Both the position numbers and the translations under genes were made by a program. From NCBI GenBank assembly GCA_944322725.1, contig CALUPU010000002.1, positions 124,001 to 188,000 of the forward strand: a stretch of 64,000 bases of DNA, given 5' to 3'. Numbering within the stretch: position 1 is the stretch's first letter; each line of letters begins with the position of its first letter. The stretch is from Candidatus Gastranaerophilales bacterium. Its GTDB lineage: Bacteria > Cyanobacteriota > Vampirovibrionia > Gastranaerophilales > Gastranaerophilaceae. Positions 49,110-63,300 of this stretch are shown here, in pieces. The notes under the pieces are model-generated. The model was not told the DNA's origin and did no database searches. It saw only the letters and a program-made list of their open reading frames with translations.

Positions 49110-51194
49110 TTATAAGTTTTCTTTTTTTTGTTTTTTAGGTCTGGGATTTCTTCCGGCAACAATTCTTCCTATATCAGGAGCACATGTTATGTCAAAATGG
49201 AATCTTCCCATTTTCTGGTCAACATCATATTTGTTGTTAAGCCCGAATCCCCAGTAAAAACGCGCGGCAAGGTCGCGTTTTAGATTTACTCTTAAACCCA
49301 GACCCCAACTCATAAGAAAATCACCGCTGTCAACAGCCTGACCGTCTTTGTATGGGAAAACCATACCGTTGTCCATAAACACAGCACCTTTTATCATTTC
49401 TCTCGGGTAAATATAACCCAGCCTGTCTGAACCGATAGCTTTTGGCAGAAACGGAAGAGGTGTTATAATTTCAGCACTGGCAAGGTAGCCGCTTTTACCG
49501 AGAAGAAGACCTTCCGAGTATCCTCTTACTGTTGAAAGACCGCCGATTTGGAATTGTTCCATCCAGGGAAGTCTGTCTTGCGGAGAGTACTGACCAGAAA
49601 CTCTGAATTGACCTATTATTCCGTGTCCGAAGTCATGCAGCCTTGTGATATTTCCTTCATATTTGAAGAAATCTTCGTCGCCGCCCAGTGCTTCAAATCC
49701 GACAGAACCGTAATGACCCGTGTACCAGATACCGCGTTCAGTATCTTTTTTTGCATTGAAGCCCTGCGTAACGGAGAATGTGCCGAGACTTGGCAATTTT
49801 ACGCCTGATATGTCTGTAGTTGAGCGTTTAATGCTGCTTGCTGTGTAGGAACTGAGATTAAAACCCTGTTTGTCGATTAAAGGATGTGTTAAGTAAACGC
49901 TGTAAACCTGTGAAGTACCGCCGATACCGAATTGTCTTAACGGGCCGTTGACAACTGATATGTTACCTGCTGAAACTGAAGCACCGAGTCTGGTTCCGTA
50001 TTTATTAATCGGAAAATTGTAATCAGCAAAGCCCACTCTGTTGCCGCTTCCGAGGTATCCGCCCAGCGACATTCTGTCGCGGTGACCGAATAAACTGTCG
50101 GCAGAAAGCATACCTCCCCATCTTGTTGTACCGATGGTTTGGCGGCCCTGATTGTCGGTCATAAATGCTATATGAAACGGAAACGGGTCTTCGGCATTCA
50201 GTGTAATATCTGTCTGACCCTGCTCTTCACCGGCAGAAAGACCGACTTTTAATTTTATAGGATTGTTGTTGTTGAATTTTATTACATCTTGTTCCAGTTC
50301 GCTGATTTTTAAAAGGTCACCGGGTTTTGGCGCAACGCGGCTTTCGATGTATCCTGTTTTAGTCCAGCGGTTATTTTTTACGGTAACTTTGCCTACCGTA
50401 CCTTCAAACAAACCGATTTTTAAAACACCGTTTGTAATGTCCTGCGGAGGCAGATAGGCTTTTGATGTAGCATAATCACCGAGAATATAGCACCTTGTAA
50501 TGCTGTTGACTACCTTGTGGATATCTTCAATTGTAACCGGCTGTGAAAGCAGAGGAGAAGCGAGTTTTTGCAGTTCTTCTTCCGTAAATACACGGGATGC
50601 AGGAAATTCAACTTTTGTAATAGTTGCTCTTACAGCGTCAGAATCTCCGGGTTTTGAAAGATTGTCTTCTACAATAACAGGCGGTCTGCCTGATTTTTTG
50701 TCTTTAAATTCTGCATACAGATTCAGCTTTTTCTCTTTGTTTTCCTGAGGAAGAGGATTTAACTCTGCCTGCAGCTTTTTGCTTTCATAGAGTTTGTATT
50801 TTTGCTGTTCCGGTGTTGTTTCAAGATAATCAGGCGCCGGTTTTGGTGCGGCTGCCTGCACGTGTTTCTCAGGCTGAATAGGAGTCTGATTATTTCCGGT
50901 TGCTTTTTCTGGGGATGAGTCGGAATTGTTTGAATTTGTTGTATTGTACTGCACAGCGGGTACAGGCACGGGAACTGTTGATGCTGTTTTAATTACCTGT
51001 TGTTGAACTTTGGGTTCAGCTTTTTGTACCTGTTTCACGGGCTTATCAGCAACGGTCTGAGGTTTAGGAATGGAAGTTTTGGCAGGTAAAGGTACAGGTA
51101 CTGCATTTTTTGCATTTCCCGCTGCACTCTCCGCTGCTATGGTAAAATTTTGACTTAATAAACAAAGGCTTATTAAGAATACTAATTTTTTCAT
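49110..51194 (-). CDS. TpsB outer-membrane transporter (ShlB/FhaC family)
   Basis: 694 aa from ATG at 51194 (an in-frame TTG at 51206 is possible). Signal peptide at ~1-20 (LVFLISLCLLSQNFTIAAES), then a long periplasmic linker rich in K, P, Q and V (~25-170), a POTRA-type region with ASPLLSQPVTIEDIHKVVNS and RCYILGDYATSKAYLPPQDI, and a 16-strand barrel of ~370 aa. The VRGY motif of the conserved loop L6 is intact in IGGLSTVRGYSEGLL. TpsB proteins export a partner exoprotein that has an N-terminal TPS domain, here the divergent 51384 gene. The linker is much longer than in ShlB/FhaC. Confidence 0.9.
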   Translation of the reverse strand: MKKLVFLISLCLLSQNFTIAAESAAGNAKNAVPVPLPAKTSIPKPQTVADKPVKQVQKAEPKVQQQVIKTASTVPVPVPAVQYNTTNSNNSDSSPEKATGNNQTPIQPEKHVQAAAPKPAPDYLETTPEQQKYKLYESKKLQAELNPLPQENKEKKLNLYAEFKDKKSGRPPVIVEDNLSKPGDSDAVRATITKVEFPASRVFTEEELQKLASPLLSQPVTIEDIHKVVNSITRCYILGDYATSKAYLPPQDITNGVLKIGLFEGTVGKVTVKNNRWTKTGYIESRVAPKPGDLLKISELEQDVIKFNNNNPIKLKVGLSAGEEQGQTDITLNAEDPFPFHIAFMTDNQGRQTIGTTRWGGMLSADSLFGHRDRMSLGGYLGSGNRVGFADYNFPINKYGTRLGASVSAGNISVVNGPLRQFGIGGTSQVYSVYLTHPLIDKQGFNLSSYTASSIKRSTTDISGVKLPSLGTFSVTQGFNAKKDTERGIWYTGHYGSVGFEALGGDEDFFKYEGNITRLHDFGHGIIGQFRVSGQYSPQDRLPWMEQFQIGGLSTVRGYSEGLLLGKSGYLASAEIITPLPFLPKAIGSDRLGYIYPREMIKGAVFMDNGMVFPYKDGQAVDSGDFLMSWGLGLRVNLKRDLAARFYWGFGLNNKYDVDQKMGRFHFDITCAPDIGRIVAGRNPRPKKQKKENL

Positions 51195-51224
51195 CCTAAT
51201 CAACAATTCCTACAAGTACTTTAA

Positions 51225-51254
51225 ATCATATATTATTAATTGTCAGCAAGTCAA
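51225..51254 (-). promoter_or_regulatory. Promoter of TpsB and the 95-aa gene
   Basis: Minus strand: TTGACT, 18-nt spacer, TATGAT, then ~30 nt to the TpsB ATG. The divergent TpsA promoter (-10 TATAAT at 51340-51345) is ~85 bp away. Confidence 0.55.
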
Positions 51255-51383
51255 CAAAAGTTAACAAAATTTGTTCTGTTAAGACGGTTATTTGAAGAAA
51301 ATCCTCCAAATTGTTTACTGCATATATTAATTAAGGTAGTATAATAGTAGAAAGTGATAGATTGGGGAGCAGTTTGGACAAGT

Positions 51384-54300
51384 ATGCAAAAGAATAAAAG
51401 AGGCAAAAAAGATATTGATTTTTTAAAGCTTTTTAAAAAATCACTTGCGTTGTCTTTGACCGTTGCCATATTTGGCATTCAGACATCTTATGCTACCAAT
51501 ATCACAGCAGGCGGCGGATATAATACCAATGTCGAAACCAACGGTAATACGACCAATATCACGGGCGGTCTTATAAACAACGGAACGGGATTCCATCACT
51601 TTACGGATTTTGATGTTTCAAGAGGGGATATAGCTAACCTTATTTTTGCGCAGGGGGCAGACAGATATGTAAACCTTGTTGATAAACAGGTAAGCATTTA
51701 CGGTATTTTTAATTCAATTAAAGGCGGAAATATCGGCGGTGATGTAATATTTGTTTCTCCTCTGGGGATGATTGTCGGAGCTTCCGGAGTAATGAATGTC
51801 GGAAGCCTGCAGACAATTACACCAGTACAGGGTACTTATAATTCTTTGCTTGACCTCGGTACAGGTATTTCCTATGAAAATAATATTCAAAATTTAAAAT
51901 CAGATATTAATAATGTTTCAATGACCAATATTCAGGGTAAAATTTTTGCGTCCGATTCCATTGATTTGTCTGATGGCAGAAATTTGATGATTGGCTCTAA
52001 TGCATCTCTTGTAACGGGGTTTAATGAAAACGGCTTTGCAAAAACCTCTGTAACAGGGTTCAATATGAATGATATTGTTAACTCTGACGGAATTGTTGCT
52101 GCCGAATATATGTCTGGCAGCGGCGGTGATATCAAGCTGGCTGCTGCTACAGTTAATGCAACAGGCGGTGTAATACAATCGCAGGGCAATGTCTCTTTTG
52201 ATGCTTATGACGGGGCAATAACTGTCGGCTCAAAAGTAGTATCCGACGGCAATGTCGACATAGGTGTAAATTCTTCTGCTACTACAAGAAAAATTACTAT
52301 AAATAATGATATAACAGCGCTCGGAGATGTAAATGTAACTACACAAAACAGAGATGTTGTTCAAAATACAGGCTCAAATATCAGTGCTTCAAAAGTTAAT
52401 ATTTCTTCGGGCAAACTCGGTATTGACGGTAATATTAAGGCGCAAGACGGTATTGATTTCAGAGCAACGGAATTTACTCAGGGCGATGATTCTTCTATTG
52501 TTAATAAAAACAGCGGAAATATTTCTATTTCTGCCACCTCTGATATTTCGTCAAATAAAATTACAAACGAAGCTGTAAACGGAAACATAAATATTGCAGG
52601 CAGTGAGATTCTCCTTAAAGACACAATAAAAACAAATTCGGGAAGTATAGAAGTTTCGGCTACATCAGATATTTCACAGAGTGATGACAGCTTTAATGGA
52701 TTTGATTCCGCAAAAAACCTGAATATTACTGCAGACTATAATGTAGGCTCTTCTTCTCAATCATTGAACCTTAACGTAGCAGGTAATGTTAATGTCTATG
52801 GTGCAGGTTCTGACGTTTATCTTGCAAGCAAAGATTCCGATTTAAGAATTGAAAATATTTCAAACGCTCAGAATGTTTCACTTGACAGTTCAAAAGCAAT
52901 AAATGTTTCTAACTCTATAGATGCAAATGATTCTGTCAATATAACTTCACAGGAAGGCTTTAATCAGTCGGAAAGTTCAACAATTAGCGTTCTTGGCGGA
53001 AATGGCGATGTATCAATAAAAAATAACGGTAGTGGCGATGTTAATATCAATAATGTTAATAACTACGGAAACGGCAATGTTGTAATAGAAAATACAAACA
53101 GCGGTTCTGCACCTACTCCGGGAAATGTTAATTTCAGCGGTAATGTATATACACAGGGAGAAGTTTCTGTTTCATCAGACGGTTCAATCTTACAGGCTAA
53201 TAACGGTGCTATTATTGATGCACAGGGGAATGTCAATTTATCCGCACAGGATAGTATCGGTACAAAAGAACAGACCGTTGTAATCTCTTCAGGAGGAAGC
53301 GTTATTGCTGATGCTGTTAACGGCGGTGTTAATCTGACAGGCGACAATACCGATATTGAACTCGTTAATATCAATGCAGGCACTGATTACAATATTACTG
53401 TTACCGGCAATAATGATATTATCTTTAATAAAGATTTGTCCAACGTCAACGGTGATTTGTCTTTTGCCGTTGATAACGACTTGAACATTGATTCAAGCAT
53501 TACTGCAAGCGGAGATGTTTCTCTTACGTCGAATAAAGGTGACGTTATATTAAACGCGCTTGTTTCTTCTACAGGAGAAAGCGTTGATTTGAACGCTCAA
53601 GGCGGTATTTATCAGGGTGACTCTTTTGATAATGTGGCAATTAATGCAAATAAAGATATAACACTAAATGCACAAACCGGAAATGTCGGTGCAGAAGGCA
53701 ACTCTTTGCAAATGACAGCAGGCGGAGTTGTTGATATAGAAGGCGGAAATATTTATATCCAGAGTCCCGGCAGCTTGAATATTGCAAATATTAACTCCTC
53801 CAAGGATGCACCTGATACTGTTGTAAATATTACAACCACCACGACTGATAACGGTAATATTAATTTTTCGGGTGCAATAAAAGGTTCTGATGTTAATGTA
53901 AATGCAGCGCAGGGAATCTCACAGTCAGTCGAAGGCAAGACTATTGACGCTTCCGGCAATCTCAGCTTAACTGCGCAAAACGGAAGCATAGGCGAAACGA
54001 ATCAAGCACTTAATTTTTCCGCGGAGGCTGTTTCTGCAAGCGCTTCAAAATCTGTTGTGCTGACAGGTATTGATACGGATATCAGAACTTCACAAATTCA
54101 GGCACAGGAAAATATTGATTTATCTACAAAAATTACATCAGAGGAATCTGAAAAAGGCAGTATAATTGTAGAAAATGATTTAATTGCGCAGGACGGTTAT
54201 ATCAAACTGGATTCTGCTAAAAATCTTGAAATTAATAATAATCTGTCAGCAGGTAATTCAATTACTCTTAATGCGACAGGCGGTATTACTCAGAGTTCCG

Positions 54301-57300
54301 ATGCTTCTATTACTAGCGGTACTTCTCAAAGTGCAGCGCAGGGCAGTGGAAATATTCTTATCTCAAACAACGGAACAGGAGACATTGTGCTCCATGATGT
54401 GACCTCTTCAAAAGGTGATATAAGCGTTGTTAATAATGCCGATGGGGCGGATATAATCTTAAATTCCGTGCTCCAATCTACTGATTCTGATATTATTTTA
54501 AATTCAGAAAATAATATAATTCAGACTTCAAAGGACTCTGCTTCATTGCTTGCTGCGGGAGATATTGTAGTAAATGCGATAAATGCAGGTTCACAAGCGG
54601 GTGAACTTCTTCTGAATGCGGGAGGCTCGCTTTATTCAACCTCTGACAATCTTTATGTAAGAGATACGGACGGGGATTTGACGCTTGGTGTTTTGAATAT
54701 TACAGATAACGCGAATATTACCGCGCAGGGAAATATTATACAGGATGATGCCTCAAGAGATTCAATTGTCTCTCAAAACGGTGTTATAAATCTTGTCAGC
54801 ACAGGCGGAGATATAGGCGCAGATAATGGTTTATCTTTAAATGTCGGAGGCAGGGTAAATGCTGATGCTTCAAATATTTACCTTAAAGGTACAAATGTAT
54901 CAACCGGACTTGTTAATGCGGATAATGCCGTAACTATTGATACAACGGCTTCAAACGGTACTGTTAATATTAAAGATAAAATAACTGCAGGAAGTGATAT
55001 TAATATTAATTCCGCAAAAGATGTTACACTGAATGCCGGTGATGCTCCTGTACTTAACTCTACGGGAGGAAATGTTATTATCACTGCGGTGAATGACATT
55101 TCTCAAACAGGAACTGCAGAATCTATTCTTGCGGCAGGCAATATTTCACTTACAAGCACAACAGGCTCTGTCGGTACTCAAGAACAATCAATGGTTGTAA
55201 AAACAACGGCAGGAAGTCTGGGTGCTAATGCGGCTGCGGGTTCTGTTTATTTAACCGGTATTGATACAAATATTTCTTCTTCTGATATTACTGCAGCAAA
55301 AGATATTGATTTAACCGTTACCGGAAGCGGAAATATTCTTATTGACGAAATTTTAAATACAAATGACGGGTATATTAAACTCACCACGGACAATGGAATA
55401 GATATCAACAACCTTATTTCTGCGTCAAAAGATGTCACTATTGATGCAAAGGGCGGTTCTGTCACACAGGCAGAAGGACTTGATAAAGCGATTTCTGCAG
55501 GCGGAAATCTTTCAATCAGTGCACATGGTGATATCGGTGGTGCAGAAAATCAGCACCTGTCTGTTACAGCAGGAGGCAAAGCTGATTTAACAGGTGATAA
55601 TGTTTATTTGAAAAGCCCTGAAAGTAATTTGACACTTGGTTCAGTAAACTCGTCCGGTGTGGTGGATATTAAGACAGAAACTTCCGGTAATATCAATCTT
55701 GACGGATTAGTTACAGGATCTCAAGTTTCTCTGAATGCTGCAGATGGAATTTATCAAAGTGCACAGGGCAAAACAATTGATACACAGGGTTCTCTTTCGC
55801 TTATTGCCAATAAAGAAAGCATAGGACAAAAAGGCAGTGCAATCAGCTTTTCAGCCGGTTCTGTTTCTGCGGATGCAGCAAAATCCGTAGTGCTGCTCGG
55901 TGAAAATACGGATATTAACACCCAATCGGTCAGAGCCACTGAAAATATTGACCTTACTACAACAGGTACCGGTAAAATTACTATTTCAAATGAGCTTTCT
56001 ACACGGAACGGATACATAAATCTTGATTCCGCACAGAATCTTGACATACAGCACAACTTGAGCGCAGGTGAGTATATTACTCTGAATGCAAACGGCGGTA
56101 TTGTCCAGCATGAAGGTGCTAAGATTGAGAGCGGTACTTCTTCTGCCGTAACAGACGGAAGTATTACCGTTACAAACTCCGGTACAGGCGGTATACAGCT
56201 TTCAGATGGTATTACATCACATAAAGGCAATATTACCGTTACAAATAATGCTTCCGGTGAAAATGCAAATATAGAAATAACCAGTGCAGTTGCATATGAC
56301 GGTACGGTAAATATTACAAATGGTTCTCAAAATAATGATATTATCCTGGGTTCGATTGTGTCAGACGGACAAAACGGTGAAGTAAACATTGATTCGGCAG
56401 GACAAATTCTTGGCAGTGGTAGCATTTTTTCTTCCGGTGATGTTAACCTCAATGCCCTATCAAATATAGGAGCAAGCAGCAGTTTGCTCGGCATTTCTGC
56501 ATCGGGTAATGTAAATGCAGCGGGTGATAATATTTATTTAGGCGGTGATTCCGGTGCATTTAATGTTGGTGACATAGCTGCAAACAATACTGTACGAATA
56601 GAAAATACCGGTACGGATATAAATATTAATGGCAGCATTCAAGGCAGTGATGTTATTTTGAAGGCTCAGAATAATATACTTCAAACATCGGCAGGTAAAA
56701 CAATTACCGCTGATAATCTTGAACTTTTTGCGGCAAACGGCAATATCGGAAGTATCGGACAGGCAATAGCTTTTGAAGCAGGAACTGTGAAAGCCGAAGC
56801 CGTTAACGGCTCTGTAATATTAAACGGAATAGATACAACAATAAATACAGGCTCAATAAAAGCAGGCTCCAATATAGACTTGAGCACTACAGGTTCGGGC
56901 GATATTAATGTAGACGAAGCAATAAATGCAAACGGATATATTGCGCTTAATGCCGCTGATAACCTTAATGTAAATCAAGGTATAACTTCAAGTGATACAA
57001 TCACTCTTACTGCAGCTGATAATGTACATGTTAACTCAACTGTACAGTCGCAAAATGATTTGTCCGTAAATACGCAGGGCGGAGATATTAGTTTAGGTGC
57101 ATTGCTTGAGTCAACAACAGGTTCGGTTGAACTTAATTCCGGCGGAAATATTTCACAAACTTTTGACGGAAAAGCGGTTCAGGCTGCAAACGGTATTACT
57201 ATTGATGCTGTAGGCGATATTGCTTCTGCGGGAAATGAACTTCAACTTAATACCTCAGGTGTTCTTAATGCAGATGCTTCTAATATCTATATAAAAAATA

Positions 57301-60300
57301 ATGAAGGCGGTTTGAATATCGGGCTTGTCGATGCAGAAAACAATATAAAACTTTCTGCTGCCGGTAATATAACCTCTGCTTCTTCTTCCTCTTCTGTAAA
57401 CGCCGGCGGAAATATTGATTTAAATGCGGCAGACGGCTATAATATCGGCACATCTTCATCCGACAGCTTAAAGGTTAATGCTGACGGTGTTGTTAATGCA
57501 AAAGCAGACAATATTTATCTTTCTTCGGATAATGATTTGAACACTGGAATTATTACTGCGGCTTCGGTTGCTGATATAAGAACAACAGGTACGGACAAAA
57601 ATATAAATATAACTGATTTGATTAAAGCTTCCGATGTATATCTGGAGGCATCGGGAAGTGTGCTTCAAAACAGTGTGCTTGCAAAAACTATCGAAACAAA
57701 CAACCTGACACTCATTGCTAATAACGGTAGTATAGGTGCAACAGGCAATGCAATTGATTTTTCCGCAACAGGACTTTTAAGAGCAGATGCGTCCGAAGCA
57801 GTTGTGTTAAACGGTGTAGGAAGAGATATTGATACTTCCTCTATCAATGCGGGCACAAGTATTGACCTTTCAACAGAAGGTTCGGGTAAAATCATAGTTT
57901 CCAGCAACTTAACAGCAAATAACGGATATATCAGTCTTAATGCTGCTGACGGACTGGATTTGAAAAATTACTATCTTACAGCATCTGATTATATCAATCT
58001 TGTTGCACAGTCAGGCGACATTCTGCTCAATTCAATGTTAAATGCAGGTACATATATAACAATTGATTCTGCGGGTGATATTTTACAGAGCGTAGATGCG
58101 GTTACTCTTACGGCAGGTACTGATATAACCCTTAAAGCAGGCGGTACTGTAGGTGAACTTAACAATGCTCTTCAATTGAAAGCGCAGGGCAATGTTAATG
58201 CGCAGGGTGCGGATATTTATTTGACAAGCCCTGAAACAGACATTAATCTGGGAAATATTAATGCATCGAATAATATTTCAATAAAAACAGAAACCAATAA
58301 CAGCAATATAAATATAAACGGAACAATTACAGGTAATAATATAACACTTGATGCCAATAATAATATCAGCCAAACATCACAGGAAAAAACAATAACTGCA
58401 TCAAATGACCTGAATCTTATATCGAGAAACGGAAATATCGGAACTACCGACAATGCAATAATATTTGAAGCGGGAACAATAACAGCAGAAGCACTCAACG
58501 GCTCTGTTGTGTTAAACGGAATAGACACAACAATCAATACCGGCTCAATAAAAGCAGGCTCCAATATAGACTTGAGTACTACAGGCTCCGGTGATATTAA
58601 TGTTGACAAAGAAATCAACGCAAACGGATACATCTCTCTTGACGCAGCAGATAATCTCAATGTTAATGAAAAAATAACTTCCAACAGTGAAATCACACTG
58701 GCAGCCTCTGATAAAGTGCTTCTCGGTGCGCTTGTAGAATCAACAAACGGCAATATAACAGTAAATGCAAATTCCGGAAGTATTGAGCAAAACTTTAGCG
58801 GTGTTGCTTTAAAATCCGGTAATGATATTACATTATCAGGTGCACAAATAGGTAGTGAATCACAGTATATTAATACTGATGCAGCAAATAAAGTTAACGC
58901 TGACGGTACGAATATTTATATAGAAAGCGACAGAGCAGTATTTAATATAGGTAATATAAATACCAATCCTGATATTGTGAATCAGACAGTCAACCTTCGT
59001 TCCAATACGGGTGATGTTAACTTTAAGAATACGGTTAACGGCAATATCGTTAATATTAATACGGCAAAAAATGTAACACAGGATGCTTCATTAAATAAAG
59101 CAATAGACGCAACTACTGTTAATTTTACTGCTCAGAACGGAAATATAGGTGCAGAAAATAATGCGATTGATATTAAAGCCTCTGACAGAGTGAATATTTC
59201 ACAGGCACAGAATGCTTATATAAACGGGGTCGAAGCAGACCTTAATACAGGTAATATCAATGTAGACTCAAATGCTAAAATTACTTCTGATAACGGCATA
59301 CATCTTGTTGATAAACTTACGGCACAGAATGTTAACTTAAGTGCACAGGGTGATATTACCCAGGACAGTGAACTTGCCAAATCAATTGAGGCACAGTCTC
59401 TTATTTTAAACAGTGCTTCCGGTGATATAGGTAAAACAGACAACGCAATAGCTTTCTCTGCAAATTCATTGTCTGCAAATGCACAGAACGGCTCTGTTGT
59501 ATTAAAGGGTATTGATACGGATATTTATACAAGTTCAATTGAAGCAGGAAAGAATATTGACCTTAGTACAACAGGTACCGCAGGCATAACAATTGATGAA
59601 GACACTTTATCTGCGAACGGTTATATCCGTCTGGATTCGGCACAGGGCTTGAACATAAATAAAAATGTAACTGCCTCCGATTATGTTGAACTTATTGCGA
59701 ATAACGGTAGTGTTCTTCTAAATTCCGTTATCAGCGGTACGGATGTGACAGTCAGTGCTGCTGACGGAATAACACAAACAGGCGGCGAACTTTTAAGTTC
59801 CGGTGTTAACGGCGTAACCGTTTCAAATTCTGCATCAGGCGGTATAACATTGACTGATGTAACGGCACAGAACGGTAATATTTCTGTTGCCAACAATGCT
59901 TCCGGTGATGCGGATGTTGTTTTAGGTACTTTAAGTGCCGGCGGTAATATTGATGTAGTAAACAACGCAAACGGTGAACTTATACTTAATGACACTCTTA
60001 CAGGTTCAGATATTTCCCTGACTTCTCAGAGGAATATTGTTCAGACAACAGATAAACTTGGTGTAAAAGCATCAAACAATCTTACTCTTTCTGCAGGTGA
60101 TTCTATCGGTACGCAGTCTCAATCATTGATTGTTAATGCGGGCAAAGATGTCAGCATTGAGGCTTCTGATATTTATCTTGAAAGCCCTGATTCCGACTTG
60201 AATATAGTAAGCATAAACGCAAACAGAGAGGATAAAACTCTTGGTGCTGTTGAGATTTCTACGAGCGGTTCAACAGGAGATATAACACTCGGGGATTCTA

Positions 60301-63300
60301 TAGTTGCGGATGAAATATCTCTATATTCAGCCGGTTCAGTAAGTGCAATGGATAACCTTTCTGCGAATACTGTTTCAATTACCGCAAATGACAATATATT
60401 AACTAACGGTAATGTTACGGCACAAGACGATATTAGCATAATAGGCGGCTCTATAACTCAAAATGCCAATACAATCATTTCTTCTCAGAACGGTGATATT
60501 TCATTAAGTGCGATGAATGGTGATATAGTTCTTAACGGTGATATCTCAAGCACAAACGGCAGAGTTTCTGTTTCTAATACTTCAACAGGGAATGCTTCTG
60601 TTACTGTTAATAACGTAAGTGCAGGCGACTTTTTCGCAATTTCTAATAATGCGGACGGACTCGTAACCGTAAACGGAACTTTGACCGGTGGCAATAATTC
60701 TCTTCTTAACGCACAAAACTCGGGTTCAGAGTCAGGTATAGTTGTTTCGGAAAATGCCGTAATTAACAGTAACGGTACATTTTCAATGTATAACGCGGGA
60801 GACAAAGGAATTCTTCTTGACGGTAAAATTAATAATGCTCAAACCGAAGGCTCTTCTGTTACTGTAGTAAATGATAAAGGCAGTATTCATATTAAAGCTG
60901 ATGTTGATAATGGGGAATCTAATTCATTTAATGTCCAAAACAATGGAACTGACGCAGACGGCAAAGGACTTGTTTTTGAAAACGGTATTATAAATAACTA
61001 CGGAACACTGGTATTAGAAAATAATGCAGGCTCTATGACACTTGACGGTGTTATTAATGCATATCTGGGTTCTGATAACAGCTTTGTAAACGGTTCTGAT
61101 TCGGATTTCCATATCAACGGTATATTTGAAAACAGAGGCAATACAGTAACATTTGAAAACAAGGGCGCAGGAAGCCTTATTGTTGACGAAGATGCTGTGC
61201 TTTCCGTATACAGTATACAGGACAGCGGCAATGTTTACACCGGAGTTTTGAACCTTCTTAATAATTCAACCACCACAAATGGCGGCGGTGTAACAATTAA
61301 CGGAACAATTAACAACGGCAGTAATATGATTTCCGGCGGTATATTGAATATAGTTAATGATACAAACGGCGGTGCAGGCGATTACGGTATTCTGATTTCA
61401 GATACAGGTGTTATAAATAACTATGCGGAATTGAATATAAATAACAATAATACAAACGGAAACGCATCAGGCGGAATTGTTATCAACGGAAATATTACGG
61501 GTGACAAAGGAACGATTTTGACTCCGTCTGCTGGTGCACCTATACCATCCAACAGTGTAAATATTTCAAATAACGCTCAATCTGCACAAAGCGGTATAGA
61601 ATTCGGTACAACATCAAATGTTGATGTCAAAGGCAATAAGCTGAATATCACAAATAACGGTCAGAAGGGTATTACCTTTAAAGAAGGTTCATCTGTCAGC
61701 AATACTGATACATTGACAGTCAACAACCTTGCAGGCTCTTTAAATATAGAAAATAATGCAACTGTTAAATCAGGCTCTGATTTGACCTTGATAAATTCTC
61801 AGGCAGGCAATTCCGTAAACATAGACGGTACTGTCCACGGTAAAAAGGTTACTGTTCAAAGTACCGGCTCTAATGTAAATATTGCCCATAACAATGAAGA
61901 AGGAAATATTATTTCAGACTCTGACGTTACGATTAATGTTACTGGCGGTGATATTTTAAATCATTCCGATTCGCAGACTGCTCTTGAAAATGCGCAGGGT
62001 ATAAAAGCAGCAGGCAATATTGAACTTAATGCTTCAAATATCGGCGAGACAGATTCTTCGTTGAGTGATATTGTGACCAACGGTTTTGACAACCTGAATC
62101 CTGACAATGCAATACATTTTACAGCTGGCGGAAAAGTTACTGCTAATGCAGAAAATAATTTGAATCTCCTTGCTATGAACGGAGATATGAATATAGACAC
62201 CGTCAAAGCAGGAAATGCTGTTTTGAGTGCTTTAAACGGCAACATAACAGCATCATCAATAGATACAACAGGTAATTTGTATATGTATGCTAAAGCAGAC
62301 AGCGCTGATATTATAGCAGACAGCGTGAAATCTGCTCTTCTTAGCGCTGAAGCCGGCAGAAATATTGATATAAATAGTCCTCAAAATCTTGATATAGAGT
62401 CAATGTTAAGCAGAAACGGCTCAATTAATCTGGATATAGACGGTGATTCTTATATCAGAGAGATTGCTGCTGCAAAAGATATTACAATTAATGCAGATGG
62501 TGAAAAACTGACTATAGTTAACCTTGGAAGAGTCGAACGTAATGACGGAATTATTCCTGAAACAGTCAACCTTACGGTAACTGATTCGCGTAACACATCC
62601 GGCAGCAAAAACAGTAAACTCGATATCTACAACGGCTATGTGAGAGATAAAGTAACCCTTAAGGCTGATACTATTACAGCACAGGCTTATGATATTTCTG
62701 ATTCTGCACAAAAAGGCGATATCAGAAAAGACAGCAAGTACGGTATAGATGCATCAGGATTCCATAATGCTAATACAAAAGGCGAATTGCTCGAATTTGA
62801 TATTCAGGGTGCAAACTATTCTCAAAAAGATGCCGGCTCAAATCCGAATAACCCGTATTACAAACCCGATGAGAATGATAAACACGCTTTAAATGTTCAT
62901 CTTACATTAGGTGATTCTGTGGGTGATGCACAGTACGGTGCAAACTTCAAGAAGCTTTATTCTGACTACGTGTTTATTGATTCTATAAATAAAGCAAATC
63001 CGGATGCTTTCTCTAAAATTGTTGTAGAAAGCGGCATTATAGGTGAATACGGCATATTCCGAAACAATAATCTTCGCCTTGATATAAATAACAATAATGC
63101 AACGGAATCCATAGTGGATGCTTATCCTATAAACAAACATTACGATGATAAAGCGGATAAAACAGTAAGTAACAATACATCATTCTATATGGAAATGGGT
63201 GACTCCATTAATATTGATGTGCCTTATAATCCCGATGTGCCTGTTGATCCGATAACAGGAAAAATTTATAACCCCCACAGAAATGTCGAAGATCCTGAAC

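Noticed and set aside
54000-59640. Regular repeats that could suggest a CRISPR-like or satellite array
   Set aside because: Repeat units are coding, variable in length and in one frame; no constant repeats with unique spacers.
52000-61300. Many antisense frames of 65-178 codons within TpsA
   Set aside because: All are shadows of the repetitive, low-complexity exoprotein; similar composition recurs because the modules repeat.
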